NCBI GenBank assembly: GCA_002425225.1
Contig: DILV01000018.1
Location: 67,819 to 131,818, forward strand
Length of the DNA stretch: 64,000 nt
Source of the DNA: Thiothrix sp. UBA5583
GTDB lineage: Bacteria > Pseudomonadota > Gammaproteobacteria > Thiotrichales > Thiotrichaceae
Direction: 5' to 3'
Below the pieces are notes generated by a model, which had not been told where the DNA came from, did no database searches, and saw only the letters and a program-made list of their open reading frames with translations. Shown here piece by piece: positions 27,875 through 36,030 of this stretch. The translations under genes and the position numbers were made by a program. The number at the start of each line of letters is the position of its first letter. The first letter of the stretch is position 1.

Positions 27875-27888
27875 TTGACTTGTATCAA
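27875..27888. promoter_or_regulatory. FNR box between hemN and a predicted sRNA
   Basis: TTGAC-TTGT-ATCAA, one mismatch from consensus. It is about 97 bases upstream of the hemN ATG. It is also about 40 bases before the predicted plus-strand start at about 27922, close to the -41.5 position used by activating FNR. Confidence 0.7.
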
Positions 27889-27921
27889 GAAACCGAAATT
27901 CGACAGATTGTAAACCACATA

Positions 27922-28046
27922 AAAAAAGAGTGTAATAGCTCCCGAAGGTTGTTGAAGTCGATGTTCGTTACCTCCTCTAAATCAGCAATCTTCAACGCTC
28001 TACATACCCTAAAGCACTTGGGCCCTCGCAAGAGGGCCTTCTTTTT
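27922..28046 (+). ncRNA. Predicted FNR-controlled small RNA with a CCUCCUC loop
   Basis: No plus-strand gene exists here, yet there is a full transcription unit: FNR box (27875-27888), a -10-like TGTAAA (27909-27914) and an intrinsic terminator at 28021-28046. Between them GTTGAAG (27951-27957) pairs perfectly with CTTCAAC (27990-27996). Their 32-base loop displays CCTCCTC (27971-27977), complementary to Shine-Dalgarno sequences. This layout is typical of trans-acting small RNAs that block translation. The 5' end is approximate. Short open frames inside have no SD. Function and targets are inference. Confidence 0.6.
28021..28046 (+). terminator. Intrinsic terminator of the predicted sRNA
   Basis: GGCCCTC (28021-28027), loop GCAA, GAGGGCC (28032-28038), then TTCTTTTT. 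The T run is only on the plus side, so it terminates rightward transcription, where no coding gene lies. Confidence 0.8.
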
Positions 28047-28055
28047 GTGATCCGT

Positions 28056-28559
28056 TTATTGTGCTGGTTGAAGGCTCACAGCCGTACTGTCTGCCCTCGG
28101 CAATGTGCCATCCAAACGCCAGCTTGCGTCCAGCGGCAGCAATTGCGCATACCACTTCCCGGCAGATAGGGCATGGATACGCCCCGTCCACTGCCCGGCA
28201 GCGTGCTTGCTCAACAACACCTCCTGATCACGGTCAGGAAACGTGGCGTGGAACACTTTCAATACCAATTGCTGCTGATCTTGTACCACCGCATTATCCA
28301 AGGTCAGAGTGACCGTTTGCCCGTTAAATGCCAGATTGCCTTGCAAACCCAGTTCAGTCGCTTTTTGCCCCTTTGCCAACGAATGATTAATGGCTTTGCC
28401 CACTTTATAGTAGTCATCCACCACCAAGCCACTGCTGCCGGAAGCCGCCAGTGAGTAAGTGTACAGCCCCGCCACCACCGCCGTCGCAGGCATGACCATC
28501 AACAGCCACGGCCACGGCTGCTTGTACCACGGGGTATTGTCTTTTACATCAACGTACAT
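28056..28559 (-). CDS. ccoH: cbb3 oxidase assembly protein CcoH (FixH)
   Basis: Membrane protein needed for cytochrome cbb3 oxidase assembly or stability. The 167-residue protein has one N-terminal membrane segment (about 16-40, after a WYKQPWPWLLM stretch typical of FixH). A periplasmic beta domain follows, with VDDYYKVGKAIN just after the membrane, a FixH hallmark. It follows ccoG by 15 bases on the same strand. ccoI and ccoS, often next in such clusters, are absent; the predicted sRNA terminator and hemN come next. Confidence 0.92.
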   Translation of the reverse strand: MYVDVKDNTPWYKQPWPWLLMVMPATAVVAGLYTYSLAASGSSGLVVDDYYKVGKAINHSLAKGQKATELGLQGNLAFNGQTVTLTLDNAVVQDQQQLVLKVFHATFPDRDQEVLLSKHAAGQWTGRIHALSAGKWYAQLLPLDASWRLDGTLPRADSTAVSLQPAQ

Positions 28560-28574
28560 ATGCTCTACCTCTGA

Positions 28575-29945
28575 CTAGTTTGGCCCCAGGAAACGGGCTT
28601 TCTGGGTTTGTGCTACGGTTGGGTCATCTTGTGCTTCAATATGGAACATCACTTCCTGACTGCGGCTGCTCATTTTGTCAGGGTTGACAATAACCTTGAC
28701 CGGCACTTCCGCCACTTTGCCAGAGCCAAGATGCACATTCTCAGCCCCTTGCAGCTTGATACCGTCAATACCGGCAATGGTAATGTTATAGTGGTGTTCC
28801 CGCTCGTCCATATTCATGATTTTCAAGGTATAAATATTTTCGACATTGCCATCACCGGTATCACGGAACAGCGCGTTGCGATCTCGGATAATGTCCATTT
28901 CCAGCGGCACACGTTGCATCACGGAATACATCAGCGCCGCCGTAATCGCCAGCAGTAAACCGGCATAAATGTAAGTCCGCCCACGCAGGATATGGGTTTT
29001 GCCGCCTTGCAGGGCATGTTCGGTGGTGTAACGTACCAACCCACGCGAATAGCCCATTTTGTCCATGATGCTGTCGCAAGCATCAATACATGCCGCGCAA
29101 CCGATACACTCGTATTGCAAACCCTTGCGGATGTCGATCCCGGTTGGGCAAACCTGCACACACAAGGTGCAATCCACGCAATCACCTTTATCGCTGGGCT
29201 TGTCTGCACCACGTTTGCGCGAACCGCGTGGCTCACCACGTGCCTCGTCATACGACACGATCAGGGTATCTTTATCGAACATGGCACTTTGAAAACGTGC
29301 ATACGGGCACATATACAGGCAAATTTGTTCACGCAGGAAACCAGCGTTGCCATAAGTCGCCAGCCCATAAAACAGAATCCAGAACAATGCCCAGCCGCCA
29401 ATAATGCCACTACTGAGTTCAAACCACAGTTCATCCACTGGCACAAAGAAGCCTACAAAGGTAAAACCGGTCCACAGTGAGAAAAACAGCCACAGTGCGT
29501 GTTTAATCGCTTTCTTGCCGATTTTGACCCGATCCCACGGCGCATTGTCGAGTTTGATCTGTTGCGGGCGATCACCTTCCACCCATTGCTCAATCCAGAT
29601 AAATACCTCACTCCACACGGTTTGCGGGCAGGCGTAACCGCACCAAACCCTCCCCGCCAGCGCGGTGACAAAGAACAGCAACAATGCCGCTAAAATTAGG
29701 ATAACCGCCAGATAGAAAAAGTCCTGCGGCCAGAATGTCATGCCAAACAGATAGAATTTACGGGCAGGCAAATCGAACAACACCAGTTGCTGGTCGTTCC
29801 ATTTCAGCCAGGGCAACAAATAAAACAACCCCAGCAAACCCCACACCGAAATCTTGCGCAAGGTCGTAAACAAACCTTTGGTTTGGCGTGGGTAGATTTT
29901 CTGATGTTCTTTGTAGAACCCGCTACTTTGCTTATTGCTGGACAT
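28575..29945 (-). CDS. ccoG: cbb3 oxidase accessory ferredoxin-like protein CcoG
   Basis: Polyferredoxin-type membrane protein that supports copper handling for cbb3 oxidase. The ATG at 29945 gives 456 residues; 16 extra codons upstream are unlikely. It has five or so membrane segments, a CGYACPQTVW motif, and two 4Fe-4S binding sets (CVDCTLCVQVCPTGID and CIGCAACIDACD, about 260-300). A C-terminal Ig-like domain (about 350-456) completes it. It lies between ccoP and ccoH. The gap to ccoP carries repeat copy E. Confidence 0.95.
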   Translation of the reverse strand: MSSNKQSSGFYKEHQKIYPRQTKGLFTTLRKISVWGLLGLFYLLPWLKWNDQQLVLFDLPARKFYLFGMTFWPQDFFYLAVILILAALLLFFVTALAGRVWCGYACPQTVWSEVFIWIEQWVEGDRPQQIKLDNAPWDRVKIGKKAIKHALWLFFSLWTGFTFVGFFVPVDELWFELSSGIIGGWALFWILFYGLATYGNAGFLREQICLYMCPYARFQSAMFDKDTLIVSYDEARGEPRGSRKRGADKPSDKGDCVDCTLCVQVCPTGIDIRKGLQYECIGCAACIDACDSIMDKMGYSRGLVRYTTEHALQGGKTHILRGRTYIYAGLLLAITAALMYSVMQRVPLEMDIIRDRNALFRDTGDGNVENIYTLKIMNMDEREHHYNITIAGIDGIKLQGAENVHLGSGKVAEVPVKVIVNPDKMSSRSQEVMFHIEAQDDPTVAQTQKARFLGPN

Positions 29946-30080
29946 ACCAATACCCTTCAACCTGAATGAGTCACAAGACCCGTAAGCTAGCACGCAACAC
30001 GGTGAATTTATTTGATAAAAAGCGGATTGGAAAACAGTTTGTTGCTTTACGAACCACTTTTCAGATATTTGTCAAAGATT

Positions 30081-30121
30081 GCCCCCCTCCCATTGAGGGA
30101 GAGGGGGTAGCGTGAGGGGTT
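30081..30121. repeat. C-rich palindromic repeat, copy E (half unit)
   Basis: One palindrome (CCCCCCTCCC to GGGAGAGGGGG) plus the right end GTGAGGGGTT, between ccoP and ccoG. It may cap the ccoNOQP mRNA at its 3' end, separating structural genes from the accessory genes. Confidence 0.75.
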
Positions 30122-30126
30122 CTCAC

Positions 30127-31020
30127 CTACTTCTGTGACAAACCATACACATAAGCTGCCAGCAAGTGCACCTTATCTTCCCCAAGGAAGTCAGCGTGCG
30201 CAGGCATCTGCCCCATACGCCCGTTGGCAATGGTTTCCTTGATGGTGTCAACCGAAGAGCCATACAACCAGGTGTTGTCAGTCAGGTTCGGGCCACCCAA
30301 TGCCTGATTGCCTTTGCCATCCGCACCGTGGCAAGCCAGACAGCCATTAGCGGTGAACAGTTGTTGACCTTGCGCCACTTTGGCAGCATCGGCTTCACGA
30401 CCACTCAGACTCATGACGTAATTGGCTAACGCATCAATACCGGCTGCATCCACCCGATCCTTGTGCGGCGGCATCACCCCATTACGCCCGGCAAGGATGG
30501 ATTGCTTGATTTGCTCCGGTGCACCACCGTACAGCCAATCCGCATCCGCAAGGTTAGGGAAACCCTTGGCCCCTTCCGCATCCGACCCGTGGCATTGAGC
30601 GCAGTAGCTCAGGAACATGCGCCGCCCCATTCCCTGGGCTTCTTCGTTTTTCGCAACCTGGTCAATTGGCAAGGCAGCGAATTTCTTGAAGACCGGATCA
30701 TAAGTAGCCGCTGCTTGCTCCATCTCAGCCCCGTATTGACTGCCCTGTGACGACCAGTTCAACAAGCCTTTGAAAGAACCCAGACCTGGGAACAGCGCCA
30801 TGTAAGCCAAGCCGAAGATGATGGTGATGTAAAACAACCACAACCACCAGCGCGGCATCGGGTTATTGTACTCTTCCAGACCATCCCATTGATGGCCTGT
30901 CACGTCACCCTCTGCTGCTTCACCCGGACGGGTTTTCGTTGTCCAGCGAATCAGCCAGTAACAGGCAAAAATATTGCCCAATGTGATCAGGATAATCCAA
31001 CCACTCCAGAAACCACTCAT
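30127..31020 (-). CDS. ccoP: cbb3 oxidase diheme subunit CcoP
   Basis: Membrane-anchored diheme c-type cytochrome delivering electrons to CcoN. The 297-residue protein has two N-terminal membrane segments (about 5-25 and 58-80). Two periplasmic cytochrome c domains follow, with heme sites CAQCH (about 140) and CLACH (about 228) and downstream Met ligands in VMPPH and QMPAH. The N-terminal DGLEEYNNPMPRWW segment is a CcoP hallmark. Its ATG overlaps the ccoQ stop by ATGA. Confidence 0.97.
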   Translation of the reverse strand: MSGFWSGWIILITLGNIFACYWLIRWTTKTRPGEAAEGDVTGHQWDGLEEYNNPMPRWWLWLFYITIIFGLAYMALFPGLGSFKGLLNWSSQGSQYGAEMEQAAATYDPVFKKFAALPIDQVAKNEEAQGMGRRMFLSYCAQCHGSDAEGAKGFPNLADADWLYGGAPEQIKQSILAGRNGVMPPHKDRVDAAGIDALANYVMSLSGREADAAKVAQGQQLFTANGCLACHGADGKGNQALGGPNLTDNTWLYGSSVDTIKETIANGRMGQMPAHADFLGEDKVHLLAAYVYGLSQK

Positions 31021-31196
31021 TTGTCTACCTCCTTAACTGACGCACTGTGCACACTTTCCTCTTGCTCATCGAAGATGGAACTTGCAGCACTATCGAAACG
31101 CTGTTGACGCCGCTTGCTGTAAGCCCACCACACGACCGCAAAAAAAGCGATCATCACCAGTAACGTCGAAATACCTCGGAAATCACTGTAGTCCAT
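31017..31196 (-). CDS. ccoQ: cbb3 oxidase small subunit CcoQ
   Basis: Short single-span membrane protein (59 residues from the ATG at 31196) that stabilises the CcoP association with the core oxidase. It has one hydrophobic segment (about 9-26, ISTLLVMIAFFAVVWW) followed by a basic YSKRRQQRF turn and an acidic tail. A GTG three codons upstream (31205) overlaps the ccoO stop and is an alternative; GGTGAG spacing favours the ATG. It sits between ccoO and ccoP as usual. Confidence 0.9.
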   Translation of the reverse strand: MDYSDFRGISTLLVMIAFFAVVWWAYSKRRQQRFDSAASSIFDEQEESVHSASVKEVDK

Positions 31197-31201
31197 CTTG
31201 C

Positions 31202-31822
31202 TCACCGTTGGGTTTTGAGAGCCGTACCCAAGTTTTGCAGGTAAGCGATGAGCGCCTCCATTTCGGTCTTGCCCTTCACCTCGTCCGCACCCTTGGCGAT
31301 TTCCTCATCGGTATAAGGAACACCCAGCGTCTGCATGGTTTTCATCTTGGCAGCCGTATCCGCGCCATCCAGCACGTTTGCAGCCAGCCATGGATAACCC
31401 GGCATATTGGACTCTGGCACTACGTCACGTGGATTGGTCAGGTGAACACGATGCCAGTCATTGCTGTAACGCCCGCCAACACGTGCCAGATCAGGGCCAG
31501 TACGCTTGGAACCCCACTGGAACGGATGGTCGTAGACAAATTCGCCTGCGACAGAGTAATGCCCGTAACGCTCGGTTTCAGCCCGGAATGGACGGATCAT
31601 CTGTGAATGGCAGTTGTAACAACCTTCACGGATATACACATCACGTCCTTCAAGCTGTAACGCGCTGTACGGTTTCAATCCTGCCACCGCTTCAGTCGTG
31701 TCTTTGACAAAGAACAGAGGCACAATCTGCGCCAAGCCCCCAAAGCTCACCACGATCAAAATCAAAATAGCCATTAAACCGACGTTTTTCTCAACGACTG
31801 CATGGCCTGTATTGCTACTCAT
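31202..31822 (-). CDS. ccoO: cbb3 oxidase monoheme subunit CcoO
   Basis: Membrane-anchored monoheme cytochrome c of the cbb3 oxidase. The 206-residue protein has one N-terminal membrane segment (about 15-38), then [20 protein letters not shown] with the heme c site CYNCH, and the Met ligand region near [11 protein letters not shown]. ccoN ends 11 bases upstream, and ccoQ begins at its stop codon. The order N-O-Q-P is canonical. Confidence 0.97.
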   Translation of the reverse strand: MSSNTGHAVVEKNVGLMAILILIVVSFGGLAQIVPLFFVKDTTEAVAGLKPYSALQLEGRDVYIREGCYNCHSQMIRPFRAETERYGHYSVAGEFVYDHPFQWGSKRTGPDLARVGGRYSNDWHRVHLTNPRDVVPESNMPGYPWLAANVLDGADTAAKMKTMQTLGVPYTDEEIAKGADEVKGKTEMEALIAYLQNLGTALKTQR

Positions 31823-31833
31823 GGCTGACCTCC

Positions 31834-33273
31834 TTAGTGTGCTGCGGCGGGAATGGCATCATCAGCAGCCTTGTTGCTACCAGCGACGGTTTTCCACACG
31901 TTGTATGCCATCATAAACATGCCAGTCAGTACCATCAGACCACCCAGCAAACGCACGGTGTAGTAAGGGTAAGTGGCTTCAACAGACTGTACAAAGCTGT
32001 AAGTCAATGTACCGTCAGCATTCACTGCACGCCACATCAAGCCTTGCATCACCCCGGAAATCCACATGGAAGCGATATACAACACCACCCCAACCGTCAT
32101 GACCCAGAAATGGATTTCAATCAGCTTGGTGCTATACATACCGTCACGTCCGAACAGCTTTGGAACCAAAGCGTAAATCGAACCAATGGAAATCATTGCT
32201 ACCCAGCCCAGTGCGCCGGAGTGAACGTGACCAACCGTCCAGTCAGTGTAGTGGGAAAGTTCGTTGACGGTTTTGATCGCCATCATCGGCCCTTCAAAAG
32301 TTGACATGCCGTAGAATGACAGTGAAACCACCATAAAACGCAAGATTGGATCAGTACGCAATTTATGCCAAGCACCGGAAAGCGTCATGATACCGTTGAT
32401 CATACCGCCCCAGCTTGGAGCCAGCAGGATCAGCGAGAACACCATACCCAGAGACTGAGTCCAGTCAGGCAGCGCGGTGTAATGCAGATGGTGCGGGCCT
32501 GCCCACATGTAAGTGGAAATCAACGCCCAGAAATGCACCACTGACAAACGATAAGAGTAAACCGGGCGGTTAGCCTGTTTCGGAACGAAGTAATACATCA
32601 TCCCCAGGAAGCCTGCTGTCAAGAAGAAACCGACCGCGTTATGCCCGTACCACCACTGCACCATTGCATCAATCGCACCCGGATAAGCAGAGTAAGACTT
32701 CATCATGTCACCCGCGCCAAACAATGCGGTTGGCAGAGCAGCACTATTCACCACATGCAGCAAGGCAACGGTCAGGATGAATGCGCCGTAGAACCAGTTT
32801 GCCACATAGATGTGCGGCGTTTTGCGCTTCATAATCGTACCGAAGAACAGGATGGCATAAGCGACCCACACTACGGTAATCAGCAAGTCAATTGGCCATT
32901 CCAGTTCCGCATATTCTTTGGAAGACGTGATGCCCAAGGGCAGAGTAATCGCCGCCAGCAGGATGATCAACTGCCAACCCCAGAACACGAAGGATGCCAA
33001 GCCATCAGACAGCAGCCGGGTATGACAAGTACGCTGTACCACATACAGCGAGGTCGCAAACAGGGCAGAACCCCCGAAAGCAAAGATGACTGCATTGGTA
33101 TGCAGCGGACGTAAACGGCTGTACGTGAGCCACGGAATATCAAAGTTGAGTTCCGGCCAACGTAATTGCGCGGCAATAAGCACGCCTACCAACATGCCGA
33201 CGATCCCCCAGATCACCGTCATAATGGCAAACTGCCGCACGACCTTGTAATTGTAGGTCTGCTGGTTTTGCAT
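31834..33273 (-). CDS. ccoN: cbb3 oxidase catalytic subunit CcoN
   Basis: Proton-pumping heme-copper oxidase subunit, 479 residues, about 12 membrane helices, high oxygen affinity. Heme and copper His ligands are visible in [36 protein letters not shown] and [12 protein letters not shown]. The ATG at 33273 has GGAGG at six bases; ten extra codons upstream are not needed. It is first in the ccoNOQP operon. The upstream 337-base gap holds FNR-like boxes, so expression should rise at low oxygen. Confidence 0.98.
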   Translation of the reverse strand: MQNQQTYNYKVVRQFAIMTVIWGIVGMLVGVLIAAQLRWPELNFDIPWLTYSRLRPLHTNAVIFAFGGSALFATSLYVVQRTCHTRLLSDGLASFVFWGWQLIILLAAITLPLGITSSKEYAELEWPIDLLITVVWVAYAILFFGTIMKRKTPHIYVANWFYGAFILTVALLHVVNSAALPTALFGAGDMMKSYSAYPGAIDAMVQWWYGHNAVGFFLTAGFLGMMYYFVPKQANRPVYSYRLSVVHFWALISTYMWAGPHHLHYTALPDWTQSLGMVFSLILLAPSWGGMINGIMTLSGAWHKLRTDPILRFMVVSLSFYGMSTFEGPMMAIKTVNELSHYTDWTVGHVHSGALGWVAMISIGSIYALVPKLFGRDGMYSTKLIEIHFWVMTVGVVLYIASMWISGVMQGLMWRAVNADGTLTYSFVQSVEATYPYYTVRLLGGLMVLTGMFMMAYNVWKTVAGSNKAADDAIPAAAH

Positions 33274-33330
33274 AAATTCCTCCGACAGAGTTAAAGGCAA
33301 CACCGGGCCAAGCCATTACACACACCATGC

Positions 33331-33346
33331 TGTGTGAAATCACACA
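33331..33346. promoter_or_regulatory. Perfect 16-base dyad upstream of ccoN
   Basis: TGTGTGA-AA-TCACACA is a perfect inverted repeat 58-73 bases before the ccoN ATG, downstream of the FNR-like site and near the expected transcription start. It resembles half sites of CRP-family operators but with the wrong spacing. The binding factor is unknown. Confidence 0.45.
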
Positions 33347-33386
33347 CCCGATTTGCGAAGCATCTATCAGAGAGACCACCCCATGC

Positions 33387-33400
33387 TTGACTAAAGTCAA
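33387..33400. promoter_or_regulatory. FNR-like box upstream of ccoN
   Basis: TTGAC-TAAA-GTCAA is a perfect dyad, two changes from the FNR consensus. It lies about 120 bases before the ccoN ATG. A weak -10 (TAGATG, 33366-33361) is at fitting distance on the minus strand. Confidence 0.6.
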
Positions 33401-33446
33401 AATCCTGCTGTTGTAAATTGACTACAAACCCTAAAACTGCAAGTTA

Positions 33447-33460
33447 ATGACATATATCAA
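33447..33460 (+). promoter_or_regulatory. Second FNR-like half-conserved box
   Basis: ATGAC-ATAT-ATCAA has one perfect half site. A TATAAA lies at 33481-33486, about the FNR class II distance rightward. It may serve the glycosyltransferase gene or add to ccoN control. The rest of this 337-base gap shows no gene. Confidence 0.4.
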
Positions 33461-33619
33461 GAAAACCAATCATGGCTAATTATAAAAATTCAGCAGCGAG
33501 CCAATCATCGCACCAATCTATCCGATTGACATTGAGAGGCTTTTACACAAAAGCACGGCTGCTATGCTGGTCGCCAGCCTACACAATAACCCGTTAATGC
33601 CTGTTTTCTGGTGCACAAC

Positions 33620-34822
33620 ATGTTCAAACAATACAAACGAATCCGGGTCGTACACATCATTACCAATCTGTCACATCATGGCTCCAGCATGATGCTGTAC
33701 CGCTTGATGGCGCATACCGACCGCAGCCGGTTTGAACCGATTGTCATATCGCTGGACAGGGGGGATGACTTCAAGGAAAAGATCAGCGCACATGGCATTC
33801 CCGTGCATACTTTCAACATGAGCAGCAGTCTCAGCTTCGGCGCACATGTCGTCAAACTGGCACACATGTTGCGCAAATTATCGCCAGACATCCTGCAAGG
33901 CTGGCAATATCATGGCAATTTGGCGGTTTCCTTAGTCAGCAAACTGCTTCCCAAACCACCGGTACTGCTTTGGAATGTACGTCAGACGGTGTATGACATT
34001 GAACAGGAATCAAACAGCAATCACTGGGCGATTGGTTTTTTGCGACGCCTGACCAATACACCCGCCCGCATCATCTACAACTCATGGATCAGTGAAGGGC
34101 AACACACCCGTCTCGGTTACAGTGAGCAAAAAAGCCAGGTCATTGCCAACGGTTTTGACCTCCAGATGTTTGCTCCTAACGCCCACAGCCGGGAGATTAT
34201 CCGTCAGCAACTGGAAATTCCCGAAAAAGCCACTGTGATCGGCATGATTGCTCATCACCAACCTGCCAAAAATCACCGCTTGTTTATCGAGGCAGCGCAT
34301 CTGCTGGCGCGTCACGACCCTGATGTCCATTTCATACTTGCCGGAAACAGGGTAACGGCAGATAACCATGACATTGCCACCTTATTGCAACGTTTCCCTG
34401 AACTGCACGAGCGGCTGCACCTGCTGGGCAACCGCCAGGACATCCCTGCTCTATTAAACAGCATGGACATTTTCAGCCTGACCTCATCCAGTGGGGAAGG
34501 TTTTTCCAATGTCGTCGGAGAAGCCATGGCCTGCGGGGTTCCCTGCATCGTGACCGATGTAGGCGATACGCCGCTGCTGGTAGGCAAAACCGGCGAGACC
34601 ATAAAAAATGCCACAGCATCCTCCCTCGCTTTTGCTTGGCTGGAATGGATCAATGCGGGTGAAATATGGCGACAGGAACAGGGGCAACAGGCACGACAAC
34701 GTATCCAACGGCATTACCGCATCCAGCATATTGCCCGACAGTATCAGGATATTTACGAAAGCCTGTACCACGCCCATGCAGCAGGAACGCATTCCTTTTT
34801 TTCACAACTGCAAATAGCCTGA
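33620..34822 (+). CDS. Glycosyltransferase family 4 protein
   Basis: Probable retaining GT-B sugar transferase acting at the cytoplasmic face of the membrane. The 400-residue protein has an N-terminal acceptor domain with a HHGSSMMLYRL loop. The donor domain carries GFDLQMFAP and the KNHRLFIEAAHLL helix, and the E-x7-E type motif reads EGFSNVVGEAMACGVP. Start may be this ATG or a GTG at 33611; neither has a strong SD. It stands alone, with no other polysaccharide genes near, so substrate cannot be inferred. It is convergent with the LysR gene. Confidence 0.85.
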   Translation: MFKQYKRIRVVHIITNLSHHGSSMMLYRLMAHTDRSRFEPIVISLDRGDDFKEKISAHGIPVHTFNMSSSLSFGAHVVKLAHMLRKLSPDILQGWQYHGNLAVSLVSKLLPKPPVLLWNVRQTVYDIEQESNSNHWAIGFLRRLTNTPARIIYNSWISEGQHTRLGYSEQKSQVIANGFDLQMFAPNAHSREIIRQQLEIPEKATVIGMIAHHQPAKNHRLFIEAAHLLARHDPDVHFILAGNRVTADNHDIATLLQRFPELHERLHLLGNRQDIPALLNSMDIFSLTSSSGEGFSNVVGEAMACGVPCIVTDVGDTPLLVGKTGETIKNATASSLAFAWLEWINAGEIWRQEQGQQARQRIQRHYRIQHIARQYQDIYESLYHAHAAGTHSFFSQLQIA

Positions 34823-34829
34823 AAGTTCG

Positions 34830-35753
34830 TCACCCGGCCTGTTCATTCTCAAAGAAGGTTTCGTCAAACATTTCGATGAAGCGTTTGGCCTGCGGGGTAA
34901 AGAACTTGCCCCTTCGCACGATCAGGCCATAGCTACGCGGCGGGAAGTAATGGCGCAATGGGATAGCATCAATTTTTTCGTCACCGGTCAGACAAACCTC
35001 CGTCACGATGGAAATGCCCAGACCATGCTCGACATATTTCTTGACGACTTCCCAGCCGCCTGCCTCCATCGCCACCGAATAGGGCACTTCATTTTGGCGG
35101 AATACCGTGTCGATCATCCGCCAGGTACTCATGTTACGGGGTGGTAAAATCAAGCCGTAAGGACTGATGTCCTCTAGGGTAATGTCACGCTCCAGACCGG
35201 CCAGCGGATGACCTTTAGCAGTCACCAGAATGGAACCAAATGACGCAAACGGCTTGTAAATGATGCTTTCAGGAATCTGCAACAGCGGGCCTACCGCCAG
35301 ATCCACCTGATCTTCCAGCAGCATTCTCATGCCGCTTTGCCCTTCCACATTGTGCAAATTGATACGGATACCGGGGTAGGTTTCATTAAACAGCTTCAAG
35401 TACTTGGGCAACACATACAAAGCCGTTGATTGCCCAGCAGCGATATTGAGTTCCCCCTGCTCCATCTTGCCCAAACTGGCAGCGAAGGTTTCCTTCAGGC
35501 CATCAATCCCGGCAGCAATGGGCTGTACCAGTTGGTACAATATTTTGCCCTCGGGAGTCAAACGCACACTCGGCCCACGCCGTTCCAGCAGCTTTTCCCC
35601 CATTTCCCGCTCAAGCGCCTGGATTTGCAAAGAAACCGTCGGCTGACTGATATGCAATTGTTCGGCTGCGTGCGTAATATTTTCCTTTTGGGCAACCACG
35701 CAAAAGGTACGCAACAGCTTGTAGCGGGTCTGCTTGTAGTAGTGCATTGCCAA
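34830..35753 (-). CDS. LysR-type regulator (CysB-like), divergent from ppsA
   Basis: A 307-residue LysR-type regulator. The N-terminal winged HTH (about 10-68) includes ITHAAEQLHISQPTVSLQI, and a periplasmic-binding-protein-like effector domain spans about 95-300. The best SD (GGAG, eight bases) serves the TTG at 35753; an ATG at 35747 gives a near-identical protein. It is divergent from ppsA, and two dyads in the gap are natural operator candidates. The effector is unknown; the ppsA context suggests a carbon-metabolism signal. Confidence 0.9.
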   Translation of the reverse strand: MAMHYYKQTRYKLLRTFCVVAQKENITHAAEQLHISQPTVSLQIQALEREMGEKLLERRGPSVRLTPEGKILYQLVQPIAAGIDGLKETFAASLGKMEQGELNIAAGQSTALYVLPKYLKLFNETYPGIRINLHNVEGQSGMRMLLEDQVDLAVGPLLQIPESIIYKPFASFGSILVTAKGHPLAGLERDITLEDISPYGLILPPRNMSTWRMIDTVFRQNEVPYSVAMEAGGWEVVKKYVEHGLGISIVTEVCLTGDEKIDAIPLRHYFPPRSYGLIVRRGKFFTPQAKRFIEMFDETFFENEQAG

Positions 35754-35781
35754 TGTAACAACTCCTCCATTAATATTTCAG

Positions 35782-35816
35782 TATTGTGCAATACAATAGT
35801 AATAATTGAAACAATT
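35782..35816. promoter_or_regulatory. LysR-type operator dyads
   Basis: TATTGT-GCAAT-ACAATA (35782-35798) contains the T-N11-A pattern of LysR boxes. AATTG-AAA-CAATT (35804-35816) follows. A TATAAA at 35827-35832 then gives a likely rightward promoter for the ppsA leader. Confidence 0.55.
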
Positions 35817-35838
35817 GATTTTTTACTATAAAGGTTTT

Positions 35839-35935
35839 TGGGTATCTTACGCGCCAGTTAAACATTCACACCGAATGTTTATCTCATGCTAACTGTGGTG
35901 CTTGCGGCGTCTCTTTATGGACGCCGCTCTTTTCC
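35839..35935 (+). ncRNA. Structured ppsA leader or short RNA ending in a terminator
   Basis: AAACATTC (35860-35867) pairs with GAATGTTT (35873-35880), inside a longer CAGTTA/TAACTG clasp (35855-35860 and 35890-35895). A perfect GCGGCGTC (35904-35911) and GACGCCGC (35920-35927) hairpin with TCTTTT after it looks like an intrinsic terminator about 100 bases before ppsA. It may be an attenuator for ppsA or a free RNA of roughly 95 bases. No known riboswitch was recognised. Confidence 0.45.
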
Positions 35936-36030
35936 TCTCCCCCCGCCCTATGAAACAATAAACCCAAGCACACAAAATACAAGTAGAGCCCAGCAACCAA
36001 CCCGCAACTTTGTTTGAAGGAGTCCAGTAA

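Noticed and set aside
31494-31707. Plus-strand frames across the cco genes as genes
   Set aside because: All lie opposite confidently assigned cbb3 subunits.
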